Translations under genes and position numbers: made by a program
In this document: piece by piece, positions 1-10,846 of the stretch
Position numbering within the stretch: the first letter of the stretch is position 1
Layout: every line of letters starts with the position of its first letter
Assembly (NCBI GenBank): GCA_036429605.1
Contig: CM071589.1
Location: 1,984,001-2,048,000 of the forward strand
DNA: 64,000 nt
Direction of reading: 5' to 3'
From: Cladobotryum mycophilum
Taxonomy: Eukaryota > Ascomycota > Sordariomycetes > Hypocreales > Hypocreaceae
Notes under the pieces: model-generated
The model's database searches: none
Told to the model about the DNA's origin: nothing
Seen by the model: the letters and a program-made list of their open reading frames with translations, nothing else

Positions 1-326
1 CTACTCGGCATACCATACTCTGCATACCATACTCAACATCCTCAGCTCAGCTCACTCCATCAACTTCACTTTGAATCATTCATTCATTCATTCTACTCGA
101 TAACAAGTAACAACAGCACCATCGACCTAGGCTTTTCTTGACCTGCCAGATACATACCGACTCTTGTGCGACATCTGTCAAGTCAGCCCTGAAACGAAAC
201 ACAGCAATCATCACCCTACACCTACCTATAGATACTTGAACGATTCCTCGGCACCCTTAGAAATCCAACTCACATCTCTCGATCAGCACCTACTTCGGCT
301 TATTTACTATATTCAACGACAACAAA
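1..326 (+). promoter_or_regulatory. Leader/promoter of the Pal1 gene
   Basis: CT- and CA-rich sequence with short direct repeats (ATTCATTC around 78-92) runs up to the start codon at 327. No ATG occurs on the plus strand in these 326 bases, as expected of a scanned 5' leader. The leader probably starts before the window edge, so promoter and transcription start cannot be placed. Confidence 0.5.
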
Positions 327-2084
327 ATGCCTAAGAAGCACACCAAGATGGATTCCATTGATAAGGAATGGGTAAGTAACAATATTCATAAGCATTTCCT
401 ATTCTGTCCCCTGTGCCCCAGTTTATCAATATCCATCATCCCACTACCCACCCATCACTGCGCCTGCGTCGTCACCCTTTGACCACTCACCCACACACCC
501 ACCAATCCACCACCTCCATCTTTTTAATGCCTTATCCTTCCGATCTGCCCCCGATTGCATGCAATTACAGAGGAAGAACCCTGAGAACCCTGAAGATCGT
601 CTTGCGTCACCGCTCCCGGCTTCAGCGGAGCCAAGGGTCCTCTTCCTTTTTTTCCTTTCCTTTCCTTTCCTTCCCCGATGCACATCGGAATTGGATGATG
701 TTAGCGATGACGAAGAAGACATCATAATTCTCTCTTGTCTTTTTTTGCATCAACACATATCACATTGATGCTTTTTTTTGCCACCATCGCAATGCCCGAA
801 CAAAGTCCACTAACACTCACACAGGCGCGCAAATATATACTCGACCCTCTGACTGCTCCCGAACCCAGCCAAGAAACTGGTCCCGGTTCATCTCACTACA
901 ACCATCGCCGTGCTTCGTATAACCAGCTTCAGGCCCAAGCTGCTGCATCCCAACAATCGCTTCATCAACAACAACAGCCGCCCAGCATTGAAAGCAGCGA
1001 CGACAAGGAAATCATGACGTCCACTCCACTTCGCAAGACCCGTAGTGGAAGCAGCAACCACAGCAAGAGTGACAGCAGCCATCAAATTCTCACTCCTCCA
1101 GGCTCTGCCAGCCCAACCAGCCCACTCCACCCCTCCAATCCCTACTCACCACGCCACTCGTCATCCCGTGGCTCGCCCAGCAAGGAACTGCTGACTCCTC
1201 CCAACTCTCCTTTGAACAGTGCTGAACAGCGCAACGTTTCGCACAACCGTCATCGCTCTCTCAGCGGGCGATTCCAGGGCGACATGTCGCATCGTCCTCT
1301 TGACATGCTCCAGCAGGATAACCGTGCTGCGGGCCGGGTGCACCGTCACCGCAAGCGCATCTCCGATGTGGACATTATTGACTCTCTTGATACTATCGGA
1401 GGTACTTACCACCACGGCGGACCTTATGATGCCACTATGCTCAGCCGAAATCTGAGCTGGAAAACTTCTCCTCTTGCTGCCGTACACGACTCGAACATGG
1501 AGGCCATTCGAGCTACACCCAAGGAGTTTATCATCGACTCGCTTGAGCGACACATGCCCTTGCAGGGTACGGCAACTGTTCCACCTGGAAGTTTTGACAT
1601 GCGCGGCAAGAAGATGGAATACAATGAGGGGCCGGACCTTATGAGGGAACCCGATGCTCCTGGTGGTCCATACAAGCGCTGGGCCGATATCGTAGGTCGC
1701 CGTCTGAAGATTACCATCAAAGCCATGACTTTGCATTAACCGCTCCCACTACAGAAGTATCACCCTGATGATCTCAAGGGCAAGGGTGAGCCATCATACA
1801 CTCTTGAAAAGGATTTAAAGGAAAAGAAGCGCCAACAACGCGGCGAACCCATGGAATTTGAGATGCGCACTGGTATCGGCCGTCCTGGTCCGCGCATGCC
1901 AAACACTCATCAACGCAGTTTTAGCGAGGCAGCCGCCCCCGTTGGTCTCTCTACCGGTAACAGCTTTGGGAATTCTGACCTCCAACGACGAGACTCGACT
2001 GGCAAGAGGCTGAGCGATGGTCTCAAGCGTAGGTTTGGTAGTCTTCGTAGAAAGAAGGCTATTCCTACCGAAGAGGTGCATTAG
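327..2084 (+). CDS. Pal1-family cell morphology protein
   Basis: Model: exons 327-371, 825-1691 and 1755-2084, 413 aa. Exon 1 encodes MPKKHTKMDSIDKEW and joins in phase 0 to ARKYILDPLTAPEPSQETGP. Pal1-domain blocks follow: a RRASYNQLQ stretch, GDMSHRPLDML, IDSLDTIGGTYHHGGPYDAT, DSLERHMPLQGTA, LMREPDAPGGPYKRW, then across intron 2 a HPDDLKGKGEPSYTLEK block and a basic C-terminus. The family is known from fission yeast Pal1, a cortical protein needed for cylindrical shape and linked to endocytic sites. Most of the chain is Ser/Pro/Gln-rich and probably disordered. Intron 1 (372-824) is long for this window at 453 nt and holds another open stretch (about 566-730, acidic end DDVSDDEED) that could be an alternative exon, but the direct junction matches the family. 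Intron 2 is 1692-1754. Confidence 0.88.
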
Positions 2085-3618
2085 AGGGAAACAAAATTTG
2101 GGTGTTAAGAAAAAGAAACTAGAATGTTTCATGATGTTTTGATGATTTTTTCTTTCTCTTTCAATCTTGGGCTTTTGGTTTTGGTTTTCTACATCAAGGT
2201 GTGGGATTTGCAATGAGTTTATTGACTTGGGAATGGCGTTGAACAATCACTGTATCATTATCAACATGGATTAGGGAAAAGACGATGTAAACTTGACGGA
2301 ATGAGTTTTCATACATTTACGATGTAAATGAGAATAAAGCAAACCTTTTATGATTCTTCAAGTAAGAGGAAATCTCGCCGCTGAGAAGCTCTAGAGAAAG
2401 TGAGGTTTCATCTTCTTCCATTTTATCCACAACCTATAGTCTAATCCGAGCCCCTATCCCAAGTAATTGTTTTTCGTGGAATCATTCCATCATTGATGTT
2501 CAGTCACCTAACCCTCCCGTAGGGGGGTCCATGACACTCTATTTTGACCATTCCGATTTCCCTGCTGATAACCTTGATACACTCCTAGATACTAACTCTT
2601 GGGCCGTTGGAAGTGGCGAGCCATCTGGAGTCGCTCGATATGGCCATGCCGTCTGATCATCGAAAACCTTGGGTCGTTCCTTTGGTCCGTCCCTTTTGGG
2701 GGATTTGTGCGCTTCGAGTCCCAGATCTGAAGACGCGTATTGTCAAGCGATACTGACACCATGTAACCAATGACTACCACCCTAAGAATCCGAGCTGACC
2801 CATGTAGATATTCGTTATTAGTCCCATGCGTCATCTCATCGACAAGTTTGTCTGGTTCTTGGCCTTCCGCACTTCCTCGAACGATCCCAGGGTTATATAT
2901 GATGGCATTGTGTACCCACGGGGCCAACGATCAAGCAACAAATGAAAAAGTGCCACGACATAAAGGACAAGGTCGTGCTCGACACCCGGGAGTAGCTGTC
3001 TTTGACGAGACCGGAGAACCACCCCGTCGGGGCGAATGGCTCCTCCCTACTTCTCATGCCTTCTTCTTCAGCTGCTGACTGAAAGCGGTCATGTTCGTAC
3101 TCCATATCTTTGCGTATCGGAGAGAGGGGGCGACCGATATGATTATAGGACACAACGTGGTAGAATATAAACTCCAGAATACTGAGCATCATGGACAGAT
3201 TCGTACAAGTATCTATCATCTCTCTCTTGGTTTCTGATGTTTCTTTTTGTGTCCGGCCATTTCTGTTGTTTCTGTTCACTTCTTCAGCATCTTTAATGTC
3301 TTGTAATGTTGAATTCTTATGTTAATAGTGTTTATTACCCATGTGATATCTTATATCTTACTCTAAGCTTCAATCAGTGCACACCTACTGTTTCCTGTTG
3401 ATATCTCCATGTATACTAATTCTCCATCGTTGATACTTTTACATGCTCAATAACCCCCCCCCCCACTTTTTTCTTTTCTCTTCTTTTCTTAGGGTAGCGC
3501 ATTTCGGACATATGCTAGGCTGCCGCAATAAGGAGATGTGGTAGTCCAGTAGCAACAGAGGTTATGAGGATTAAGATGGGTTGAAATCTACTTATGATAT
3601 CAAGAAGTAAGATCTATC
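2085..3618. other. Intergenic spacer, Pal1 to CFT1 (convergent)
   Basis: The 3' flanks of two converging genes lie here. Apart from the WD40-like scrap at 2588-2770 I see no gene. A C10 run sits at about 3455-3464 and a TTTTCTTTTCTC tract follows. The ORFs of 60-130 codons on both strands lack domain character. Confidence 0.5.
2588..2770 (-). pseudogene. Decayed WD40-repeat fragment
   Basis: Two short WD40-like pieces lie on the minus strand in different frames. At about 2711-2762 the translation reads MVSVSLDNTRLQIWDSKR, the D-strand/IWD end of a repeat. At about 2590-2658, in another frame, it reads SDGMAISSDSRWLATSNG, the start of the next repeat. Such repeats form the C-terminal sensor of fungal NACHT/STAND proteins, which often decay in fungal genomes. 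No start, splice signals or nucleotide-binding domain accompany them. I infer a relic; chance similarity is possible for fragments this short. Confidence 0.35.
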
Positions 3619-6600
3619 TTAAACATATGCAAGTCCACTCCATCCCAGCACTGCCTCCAAGTCTTCCCGCATCTCTACCACGCCATCGTATCCACCCCTT
3701 GTTGCCACTTCGGCTCTCTTCGCCGCGCCGAGCTCATTCCATCTAGCCAATACCGCACCATCAACAATTGCTCTACCCGAAGCTGCCGTCTCAACACCGA
3801 CAGCACGAGAAGTTCCTCCACCGCCTTCGGGGGCACGATGCGCGCGAGCGTGAAGACCACCGTGGGGTACCAGAGCCGGGAGAAGCTGGTTTGTGACGGA
3901 GAGTAGACGACGATAGGCGGACTCTGGGAGGGGTGTGAGGGCGGCGATGGAGCCGGTGGGGGAAGCAAGGAGAAGTATGTGTGGAGCCGAGTCCGGAGTT
4001 GGGTGAGAAGCAGGGAGAGTCCGTGGGAGCAAAAGCGTCGAGGTTGGATGATTGGGAGTGACGGTGAAAGTGGTGCGATGGAGAAGAAGGTGGCCCTGGA
4101 GAGATTTGGGATCTATAAATGAAAAAGTTAGCAAATCATACTGGATCTCGATGCGACTGGCTCGGAAAAGATGGTCCAACTTACGCTCAGGATTAAACTC
4201 AAGAACATGAATATCACCATCCGCATCCGCCGCTACCATGGACAAATCTTCTCCGTCGGGTAGGAAATCTGCTACTAGCAGCGGTAGATTTCCACTACTC
4301 TTTCCAAGAACCTTAAAGGTATAGGGCTCCTCGGTATATCCGGCAAACCAGAGGCCTTTAAACGTGTCTGCCATCAAACACAAACCCGTACCAGCCAGTT
4401 CCCGTACGGTCGAAACATGGCAACTCATGTCAAGGAAGGCCACAGGAAGCAACGAACCGTCTTCCTTCAAGCCACGGACCATACACTTCTGACCTTGTGC
4501 CACGAGCATCAGTCCTTGCGATCCAATCTCAGAGAGAGCTGTCACTCCGCCACGGGGTATCTCCTCCTTGGCCAACAACTTGAGTCGCTTGTTCGTCTCT
4601 GGTTTGCCTGGTTCGGGGATAACAGTAACAATGTCAAAGACTTGCACTCGGCCGCGCGTTGGTAGATCTTCACCCTTGGATAGTGCTGAACCAATTGTAA
4701 GTAGCATTCGCCGCTCCTTGGTCTCCTCTGAAACTTCGAGATGCAGCGTCTTCATGCTTTCGATTGACTCGCAGGCCTCAAGTTCTATAGTGTGGATTAC
4801 AGTCCATGTGACAGGACTTATGAGCTTGAGGACACCGCGGGGCATCGATGGTGCAAAGTTAAGACTCTCTTTCGCCCATTCCTTGTGATAGTCATCATCC
4901 TTGGGCAGCTCAAACGGATCCAAAGCAGTGCAGCCGGCAATGTAGGTTTCCGTTGGATGGTGGTAGGCAATGTGCTTGACATCGCAGCCAAGGGGAACCT
5001 TCTTGATTGATAATCCAAGCTCGGCGAAATTGGTATTGCTAGGTAACTGAGTTACTCGGGCAATTCCCTCAGAATCAGCGTATATGAAACCATGCTCACA
5101 GCCCTCGGTATGGAATGTGCTCATTCCTCGTACACCAAGGCCCTGCAGGCCAATAACTCTCGGTATGCTCTTGCTGCTCTTGAGAATGAAGGCGGGTGAG
5201 GGACCAGGTAAAAAGACGGTGCTATAACCAGCAACGTTGGTGCATGTCCTCAGAGGAACAAACCGTGGCTGCAGGGCAGCATCATCTTGTGAAGCTTCCA
5301 CGATACTCTTTGCTAGCGTTGAGGTTGCCGCTTTCTTAAAGAACAGACTGTCTGATAGTGTTGAAGCCGCATCTTCGATTTGGTAACGTATGGGCTCATA
5401 TATGGTCAAGTCGTCGGTAGAATGCCGCAACTATGAGATTTCGTTAGTACCGAACAATTGGAAAAAGAGAGGGGTTCATACGATCAAATAAGGAGACTTT
5501 GACACGGCGTCTCCCAAATCTGCTACCACAATCTCCGCGAGTGTTTCTCTAACTGCACCTCTACGAGCAACGAAGCCCGCTGAGAGATGAGGAGGCACTG
5601 ATGACAACCCTTCGGCAACGTACACAGCTTTGGATAGATCAGGCAATGCGTAGATCTTCAGATGTTAGCTTCCTCGCAGTTCAAAATCCCACGAAGGCGA
5701 TGGGCTTACATGTAACGCTCCCGTTGCGCTAAGCAAGAACATCATGATGTTCTCACCAGTCTCTGTTCCCTTGCCGTCAGATGATGGCTGGAAGATCCCC
5801 CTGGTATCGTTATATAGGCATCCAGCCAGCCATTTTGTAGATAACAAGTTATTATCGGTCTTTTCTACCTCCTCAATCTCATTATTGCTGTCGATTTGGG
5901 CGACAAAAACACTGCTATCGTCCCGAATGATAAGTAGATACGGGTCCATGATGCTAGCACTAACGGCTCGTGGCTCTGCACCAGTCTCCTCGTCCAGCAT
6001 AGGAAGAATTTGGATAAGCCCAAGATCTGGCAATTATTGTTAGCATATTTCACCCCGAGCGTTGCCAATCGCAGACTTGCCTCCATCATAACATCTGACT
6101 TCTGATTTCAGCACCTGAATTACTCTCATCTGCTTGCCCATCGTGCCAGCTTCCACCGTGAATCCAGCAGCGGGCTCAAACTCGGTTTCTTTTAGAGTCG
6201 CGAACCCGGCAGCGGTTAATGCATAAACATCAGATGTCTCGTACCCATCCAAGTCGACCTTGGCGACAATCATGAACTTGTCATACTGGCCCGGGGCATC
6301 GTAATCACCAGCTACTGCAGCATTCGCTCCCAGTGACTTGGGAATTGGCTTTTTCACGCACATGGTCCAGAAACCTCTGGCCTCGGGAAACTCGAAACGA
6401 CCAATGACTTTTGGTTGAATCTCACGATTGATGACTGCGATGGATCCTGCATCACCCCGTCCAACCGCGCAAGCAAGCTGAAGTTCCGACGAAACACCCT
6501 TACTCAGGGTGGCCTCCTCACTATCAGGCAAAAACGCAGCCCGCCCACATGTTAAATCATGTATCGGCGCAAGGCTGAGAAGGACATCGTGTATTCGGAA

Positions 6601-8153
6601 GGTAAGATCCCCCGACTTGGTTGCCCCCCGTTCGCTCCCTGAATAGGCTTCGTTGGGCCCGAGTCGTTTCCATATAGATCATCGTCCTCATCATCATCTT
6701 CTAGATCCAGGTCATCTACGTCAAGTGCTAGATCCGAATCTATTAATCGAGATTTCTTGCGCTTTTCTTGAGTCAGCTTTCTAGACCACCCGAGCACAAC
6801 TGAATCACCTCCTTCGCTACCGACAAAGAAGGCGTTCTTCCCAAGTCGTGAGATGCATGAGGCCCTGCTCTTAACCACATCGCCACCGCAATCCGCGCCT
6901 ACAAGCCTAACACTAAGGCCAGACACTGTCCGCCCATCAACCTTGAAGGATATGATCCCTAATCGGCCGTCGTTTAAGACTAGGAGCAACTCGCCAAGCT
7001 CGATCGCAAGGATCTCAATCTCGGACCCCTCAAGACGAAGGTTCAAGTCGGATTGATCAGTTAGACTAAATGAAGTCATCTGCTTTGCCATAGGATTGAC
7101 AGCCACTCCGTTCGATTTTCCAGACTGGTCAACATGGATCAACTCATTCTGACCAATCAACAAAGCTCCACCAACTGGCGCTGGTAGAGCGAGGACCTTG
7201 TATAGGTCTTGTGGCAATCCTGTAACAGACAATATGGTTGTTGATGCTCTCTGTTGCAAGTCTAGTGTAAACACCTTGTACGACAAGTGATCCTTCAGGC
7301 CGAGAGAAAGAGAGGGAGCTTGACTGGAAAACAGGACGCCAAACGTGGGCTCCCGGTATTCATGTAAAAAGGTGAGATGCACAGGATGAAGCAGACTGGG
7401 GTCTAATAGGGGCAGACGCAGGACAAATGATGGTGTATATGCTGCTTCTATATTGTCGCTACCCCCGTTGACGGCTGTAACGGGCTCCTTGGCAGGTCGA
7501 GGTCCATCAAGATCCTCATCCCAGTCATCCATCTCTAAATCTTCTTCGGAGCGCTTGAACGGAAGGATGGCCAGATTTCTCGTGCCAAATTTGAAAGCTG
7601 CACATCTGCTTCCAGGGTCCGCCTCAAGGTAGTTGACGTAATCCCCAACAGCCACTTCCCATGGCGCGCCCTGAAGCTCATCCTTCTCGTAATAATGAAT
7701 CGAAAGCGTCTCCAGTGCATTCTTCCTGGGGTCCCATTCGGCAAGACACATCTTGGCCGCCTTGTAAGCCAGTAGCAACGCATCCCCGCCGGACGATGTC
7801 TTTATCTTCAGCCTCGCCAATCCAATGACTGTTCCCGTTAGGGGAATCTCCGCAATAAGGACGAGCTTGGTGTTGTTTGTCCGGTCGGTTCGCATGAGCA
7901 TAGTCTCACCGCCGAGAAACGAAGACTCGAGGCCATCATCGTCATTAACTTGATGGTCAAACTGTGGCTCGGGTTTCTGCGACTGAGCCGGTTGGAATTC
8001 GGGGTCGAGCTCGGTGGAGATGGTCTTGGTGGTGAAGATCTGGAGCAAAGATCCTTTTGCGACGACAAGGTTGTTCGCGGTGGCGGATGTAAGAGGCAAG
8101 CTTAGGGAATGCGTGACGGCTGTGGGAGCCGTGAGCTCTGTGTAGACCTGCAT
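3619..8153 (-). CDS. CFT1: Cleavage and polyadenylation factor subunit Cft1 (CPSF160 homologue), frame-broken in this sequence
   Basis: Minus-strand exons: 8153-6081, 6026-5710, 5655-5482, 5430-4185 and 4112-3619. Cft1 is the large beta-propeller scaffold of the pre-mRNA 3'-end processing complex and helps recognise the poly(A) signal. The start MQVYTELTAPTAVTHS is the family N-terminus; an in-frame ATG 13 codons upstream (8192) is possible but atypical. Family blocks include NNLVVAKGSLLQIFTT, the acidic linker LDLEDDDEDDDLYG, FRIHDVLLSLAP, SASIMDPYLLIIRDDSS, HSTDDLTIYEP, VADADGDIHVLEFNPE and the C-terminal RRLLSVTNQL and GRAIVDGAVLARW. The intron at 6027-6080 uses GC-AG (donor GCAAGT). Between the acidic linker and FRIHD the frame changes with no intron available; one added base, for example in the C6 at 6624-6629 or the C5 at 6609-6613, restores 1434 aa. 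Essential gene, so probably a sequence error. Confidence 0.93.
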
Positions 8154-8797
8154 CGCTGCAAGGGCATTTCTTCCCCCGTCTGGCGAGTCCAATTGAGCCG
8201 AGATACTCTCAAAGGGGCTGATCGCAAAACTGTTCCAACGAGGTGGGTTGTTTTGATCCAGAGCTCAAAGTCGGTGGTGGGTTCAATAGACGTTCCTCCA
8301 TAGCGGATCAACGCGCCCGCCGCGCCAGTCACCAACGAGCAAGTGGACACCCCAAGGGCAGCACAATTCCCCTGTAGCTTCAGTGCGCTCCAGTGGGCCT
8401 GGAATGGCATGGAGGGGCCCAAGCTCTGCGACAAGCAGTACGTACCTTGCATCCATAGATGGAAGCTTAGATGCTACAGCGCATGGCATTGGCTGCGTTA
8501 TAGCGGACGGGCTAAGGTCACGGAACCTGGGACCTCTAAAAACAGCCCTGAAGCTCTAAAACAGGGAACTCATATCGGAGCTACTGGTGATGCTGCTATT
8601 GCGTCACGATCCAGCACGAAATTCACATTCCCTCCAAACACAAGGCTAATGCTGTTCAGTCGCGATAGGCAGCAACAAAACGTGGTTGCTCCCACTTCCA
8701 GCCTAAGAAGTCCAGCACTTCTAAAGCTTTGTCTTGTTACACCTTTGCTAGATATCTTCTAGATTAAAGATACATCAACAACAATAACTTGTCCAGC
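8154..8797. promoter_or_regulatory. Divergent promoter region, CFT1 / LMBD1-like gene
   Basis: A 644-bp gap lies between two outward-facing start codons and must hold both promoters. It has no convincing ORF. The part next to the plus-strand gene (8760-8797) is A-rich and ends in CCAGCATGG. No TATA or known operator can be assigned with confidence. Confidence 0.5.
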
Positions 8798-10558
8798 ATG
8801 GCTGACGCCGGCCTCGTCCAGGCCAGCTTGATCTGGGTTGCGTATGCCGTTGCTGTCGCGCTTTGTCTCATCGCTGCCATCATCACTACCTTCACATGGC
8901 AGACATCCCGCGAACGGTCAGTGATCGTCAGCATCGTCGCCATCATCAGCTTGACGTCTCTTCTCGCAACCGTTTTGCTCCTCCCTGTCGATATCGCCCT
9001 TGTTTCGTCCACCGGATCGCCGTCCCGCGGCGTCAAGAAAGACTGGGCGACACCCGAACGAGTTGCTCAGATCACACACACCCTCAAGGTCGTCTATTAT
9101 TCCTTGTACAGTCTTGATGCTCTCCTCTGTCTTCTCATTATTCCGTTTGCCTACTTTTGGTACGAGGAATACGATGAGGTCGCATTCGAAGAGGAAGGGC
9201 GGACATGGAAGAGTCGCTTCTGGGCTGCGTTCAAGTACACACTCTTCTTTGTCGCCCTTGTTGTGGTACTCTTCCTCCTAGGATTCTTCGTTCCCGCCGC
9301 AGGAGATGCCAAGGGGCACTGGGACCTTGACTACTACAAATCCCTTCTCGCTCAAAACCATGGCGAGAAAGCTCTGACATTTGCACTTGGCTTGCTGGTA
9401 ACCCTTGGTACCATCTTGTACGTCTTGTACACCGGCGCTGGCCTTGCTCTCATGCCTATTTCTTTCATCAAGTCCGCTCCGTCCATCTCAGCGCCGCAGC
9501 TCTCTGCGACGACTGCCACTCAGCTAGAGCAGAACCGAGAGCGCCAACGCCAACTTGAGCTTCGCAATGCCGGCCGCGAGGGAGGCTTACCGCGGAAGGA
9601 TAGGCGAGAATTAGACGCCCTCATTCGAGAAGAGCAAACGCTGGTACGGCGAGAACGTCTGGCGGCTGAGGCTCAAGGCGAGGGCCGCAGCCGGATATAC
9701 CTAGCATGGCTCAAGTTGTGTGCTCTATTCCGACCCATCAAGATGCTCGGTGGTATCCTGCTCTTGGTATTTTCCATACTAATATGGGTGTCCATGTTGA
9801 TCACTGGCATCGACAAAGCCAAGAATTCCATTTGCAAACAACGCTGCGGCTATATTCTCGGCCAGCTCCATGTTTTCCAACCTATGAACTGGGTTTTCGT
9901 CAAGGCCGCCAAAGCATTCCCTGTCGACTACGTCCTAATGGCGCTCTTGATCCTTTTCTTGTTCAGCAGCTCTATTTCCGGAATTGCAACTGTTGGTATC
10001 CGATTCCTTTGGATTCGCATCTTCCAGATCCGTAGAGGTCGCACTGCTCCGCAAGCTCTCCTCATTGCCACAGTAATGTTGGCTCTCATTACCCTCGCCA
10101 TCAACTACGCCGTCGCCATGTTTGTGGCACCTCAATACTCGTTCTACGGAACGCAGACTTTCTGCACCAATGAACCTGAGTACCCTGGTGCACAACCCAA
10201 CTGCCGGCATCATCCGGAGTTGATTCGCCCATGCTCCGAAGCTTTGACATACAAGCATGCCAAGGACGTATGTACGCCATCTATGATGTCTACACTCCTG
10301 AATCGCATCACCATCACTTGGCCGTTGTTTGGCATCATCGACTTCTGGGCCCAGTTTGTGTTTATGGGGGTATTCCTCATTGTTTTCGTCACGGCACTTT
10401 TGCGAACACCGAGACTTAGCATGGCTGAAATTGACGAAATCGCCGAGGCTGATGAAGAGGAAAGCCTTTTGGCTACTACGGGACGACGCTTTGGCGCCAC
10501 TTGGCAGGATGTCAGGGGAAAGCAGGAAACAGTCACCGGAATGGTGATTCTCATCTAA
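8798..10558 (+). CDS. LMBR1/LMBD1-family membrane protein, probable lysosomal cobalamin transporter
   Basis: Single exon, 586 aa as read. The first ATG (8798) gives MADAGLVQASLIWVAYAVA, matching the fungal family, which begins with a lumenal/TM1 segment. About nine membrane segments are visible, in clusters at roughly residues 7-30, 42-65, 95-122, 145-170, 190-225, 310-335, 375-405, 420-450 and 505-535. Family blocks seen: LLATVLLLPVDIALVSST, FAYFWYEEYDEVAFEEEG, TGAGLALMPISFIKSAPSIS, the charged cytosolic loop RERQRQLELRNAGREGG, and the Cys-bearing KNSICKQRCGYILGQL. Human LMBRD1 exports cobalamin from lysosomes; substrate in fungi is inferred from homology only. The last residues after GATWQDVRGK may be misread: one extra G at 10515-10518 would give a hydrophilic tail ending at 10590. 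Confidence 0.9.
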   Translation: MADAGLVQASLIWVAYAVAVALCLIAAIITTFTWQTSRERSVIVSIVAIISLTSLLATVLLLPVDIALVSSTGSPSRGVKKDWATPERVAQITHTLKVVYYSLYSLDALLCLLIIPFAYFWYEEYDEVAFEEEGRTWKSRFWAAFKYTLFFVALVVVLFLLGFFVPAAGDAKGHWDLDYYKSLLAQNHGEKALTFALGLLVTLGTILYVLYTGAGLALMPISFIKSAPSISAPQLSATTATQLEQNRERQRQLELRNAGREGGLPRKDRRELDALIREEQTLVRRERLAAEAQGEGRSRIYLAWLKLCALFRPIKMLGGILLLVFSILIWVSMLITGIDKAKNSICKQRCGYILGQLHVFQPMNWVFVKAAKAFPVDYVLMALLILFLFSSSISGIATVGIRFLWIRIFQIRRGRTAPQALLIATVMLALITLAINYAVAMFVAPQYSFYGTQTFCTNEPEYPGAQPNCRHHPELIRPCSEALTYKHAKDVCTPSMMSTLLNRITITWPLFGIIDFWAQFVFMGVFLIVFVTALLRTPRLSMAEIDEIAEADEEESLLATTGRRFGATWQDVRGKQETVTGMVILI

Positions 10559-10846
10559 TTCGGGGCTCGCATGCCCCTCGTGATGTTTAGAATGATTGCA
10601 AATGTTTATGATTTGAACTCGCTTAATGATTACACAGGGTTTTACGCAGGGTTAGGAAAGGTTAAAGGCTGGTTTGGGAGGAATTGTTGCACACCAAAAT
10701 TGATTCTATTGAAGGCATAGCGTGTTCTGATCTAAGGAGTTTTTTGTTGTTTTCAGCGAGGGAATGGGTATCTTGGACGGGCATGTGTAAATGGGTTTAT
10801 GAAAGGGGGTTTTAAAGTCATGATAAGTTCCCAAGTCACACTTCGT
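10559..10846. other. Convergent 3' region
   Basis: A 288-bp gap lies between converging stop codons. It contains AT-rich tracts suitable for 3'-end formation of both transcripts and no ORF of note. Confidence 0.4.

Noticed and set aside
6654..6740. Intron with GTAGAT donor as explanation for the CFT1 frame change
   Set aside because: It would remove the conserved acidic linker LDLEDDDEDDDLYG and has no branch site.
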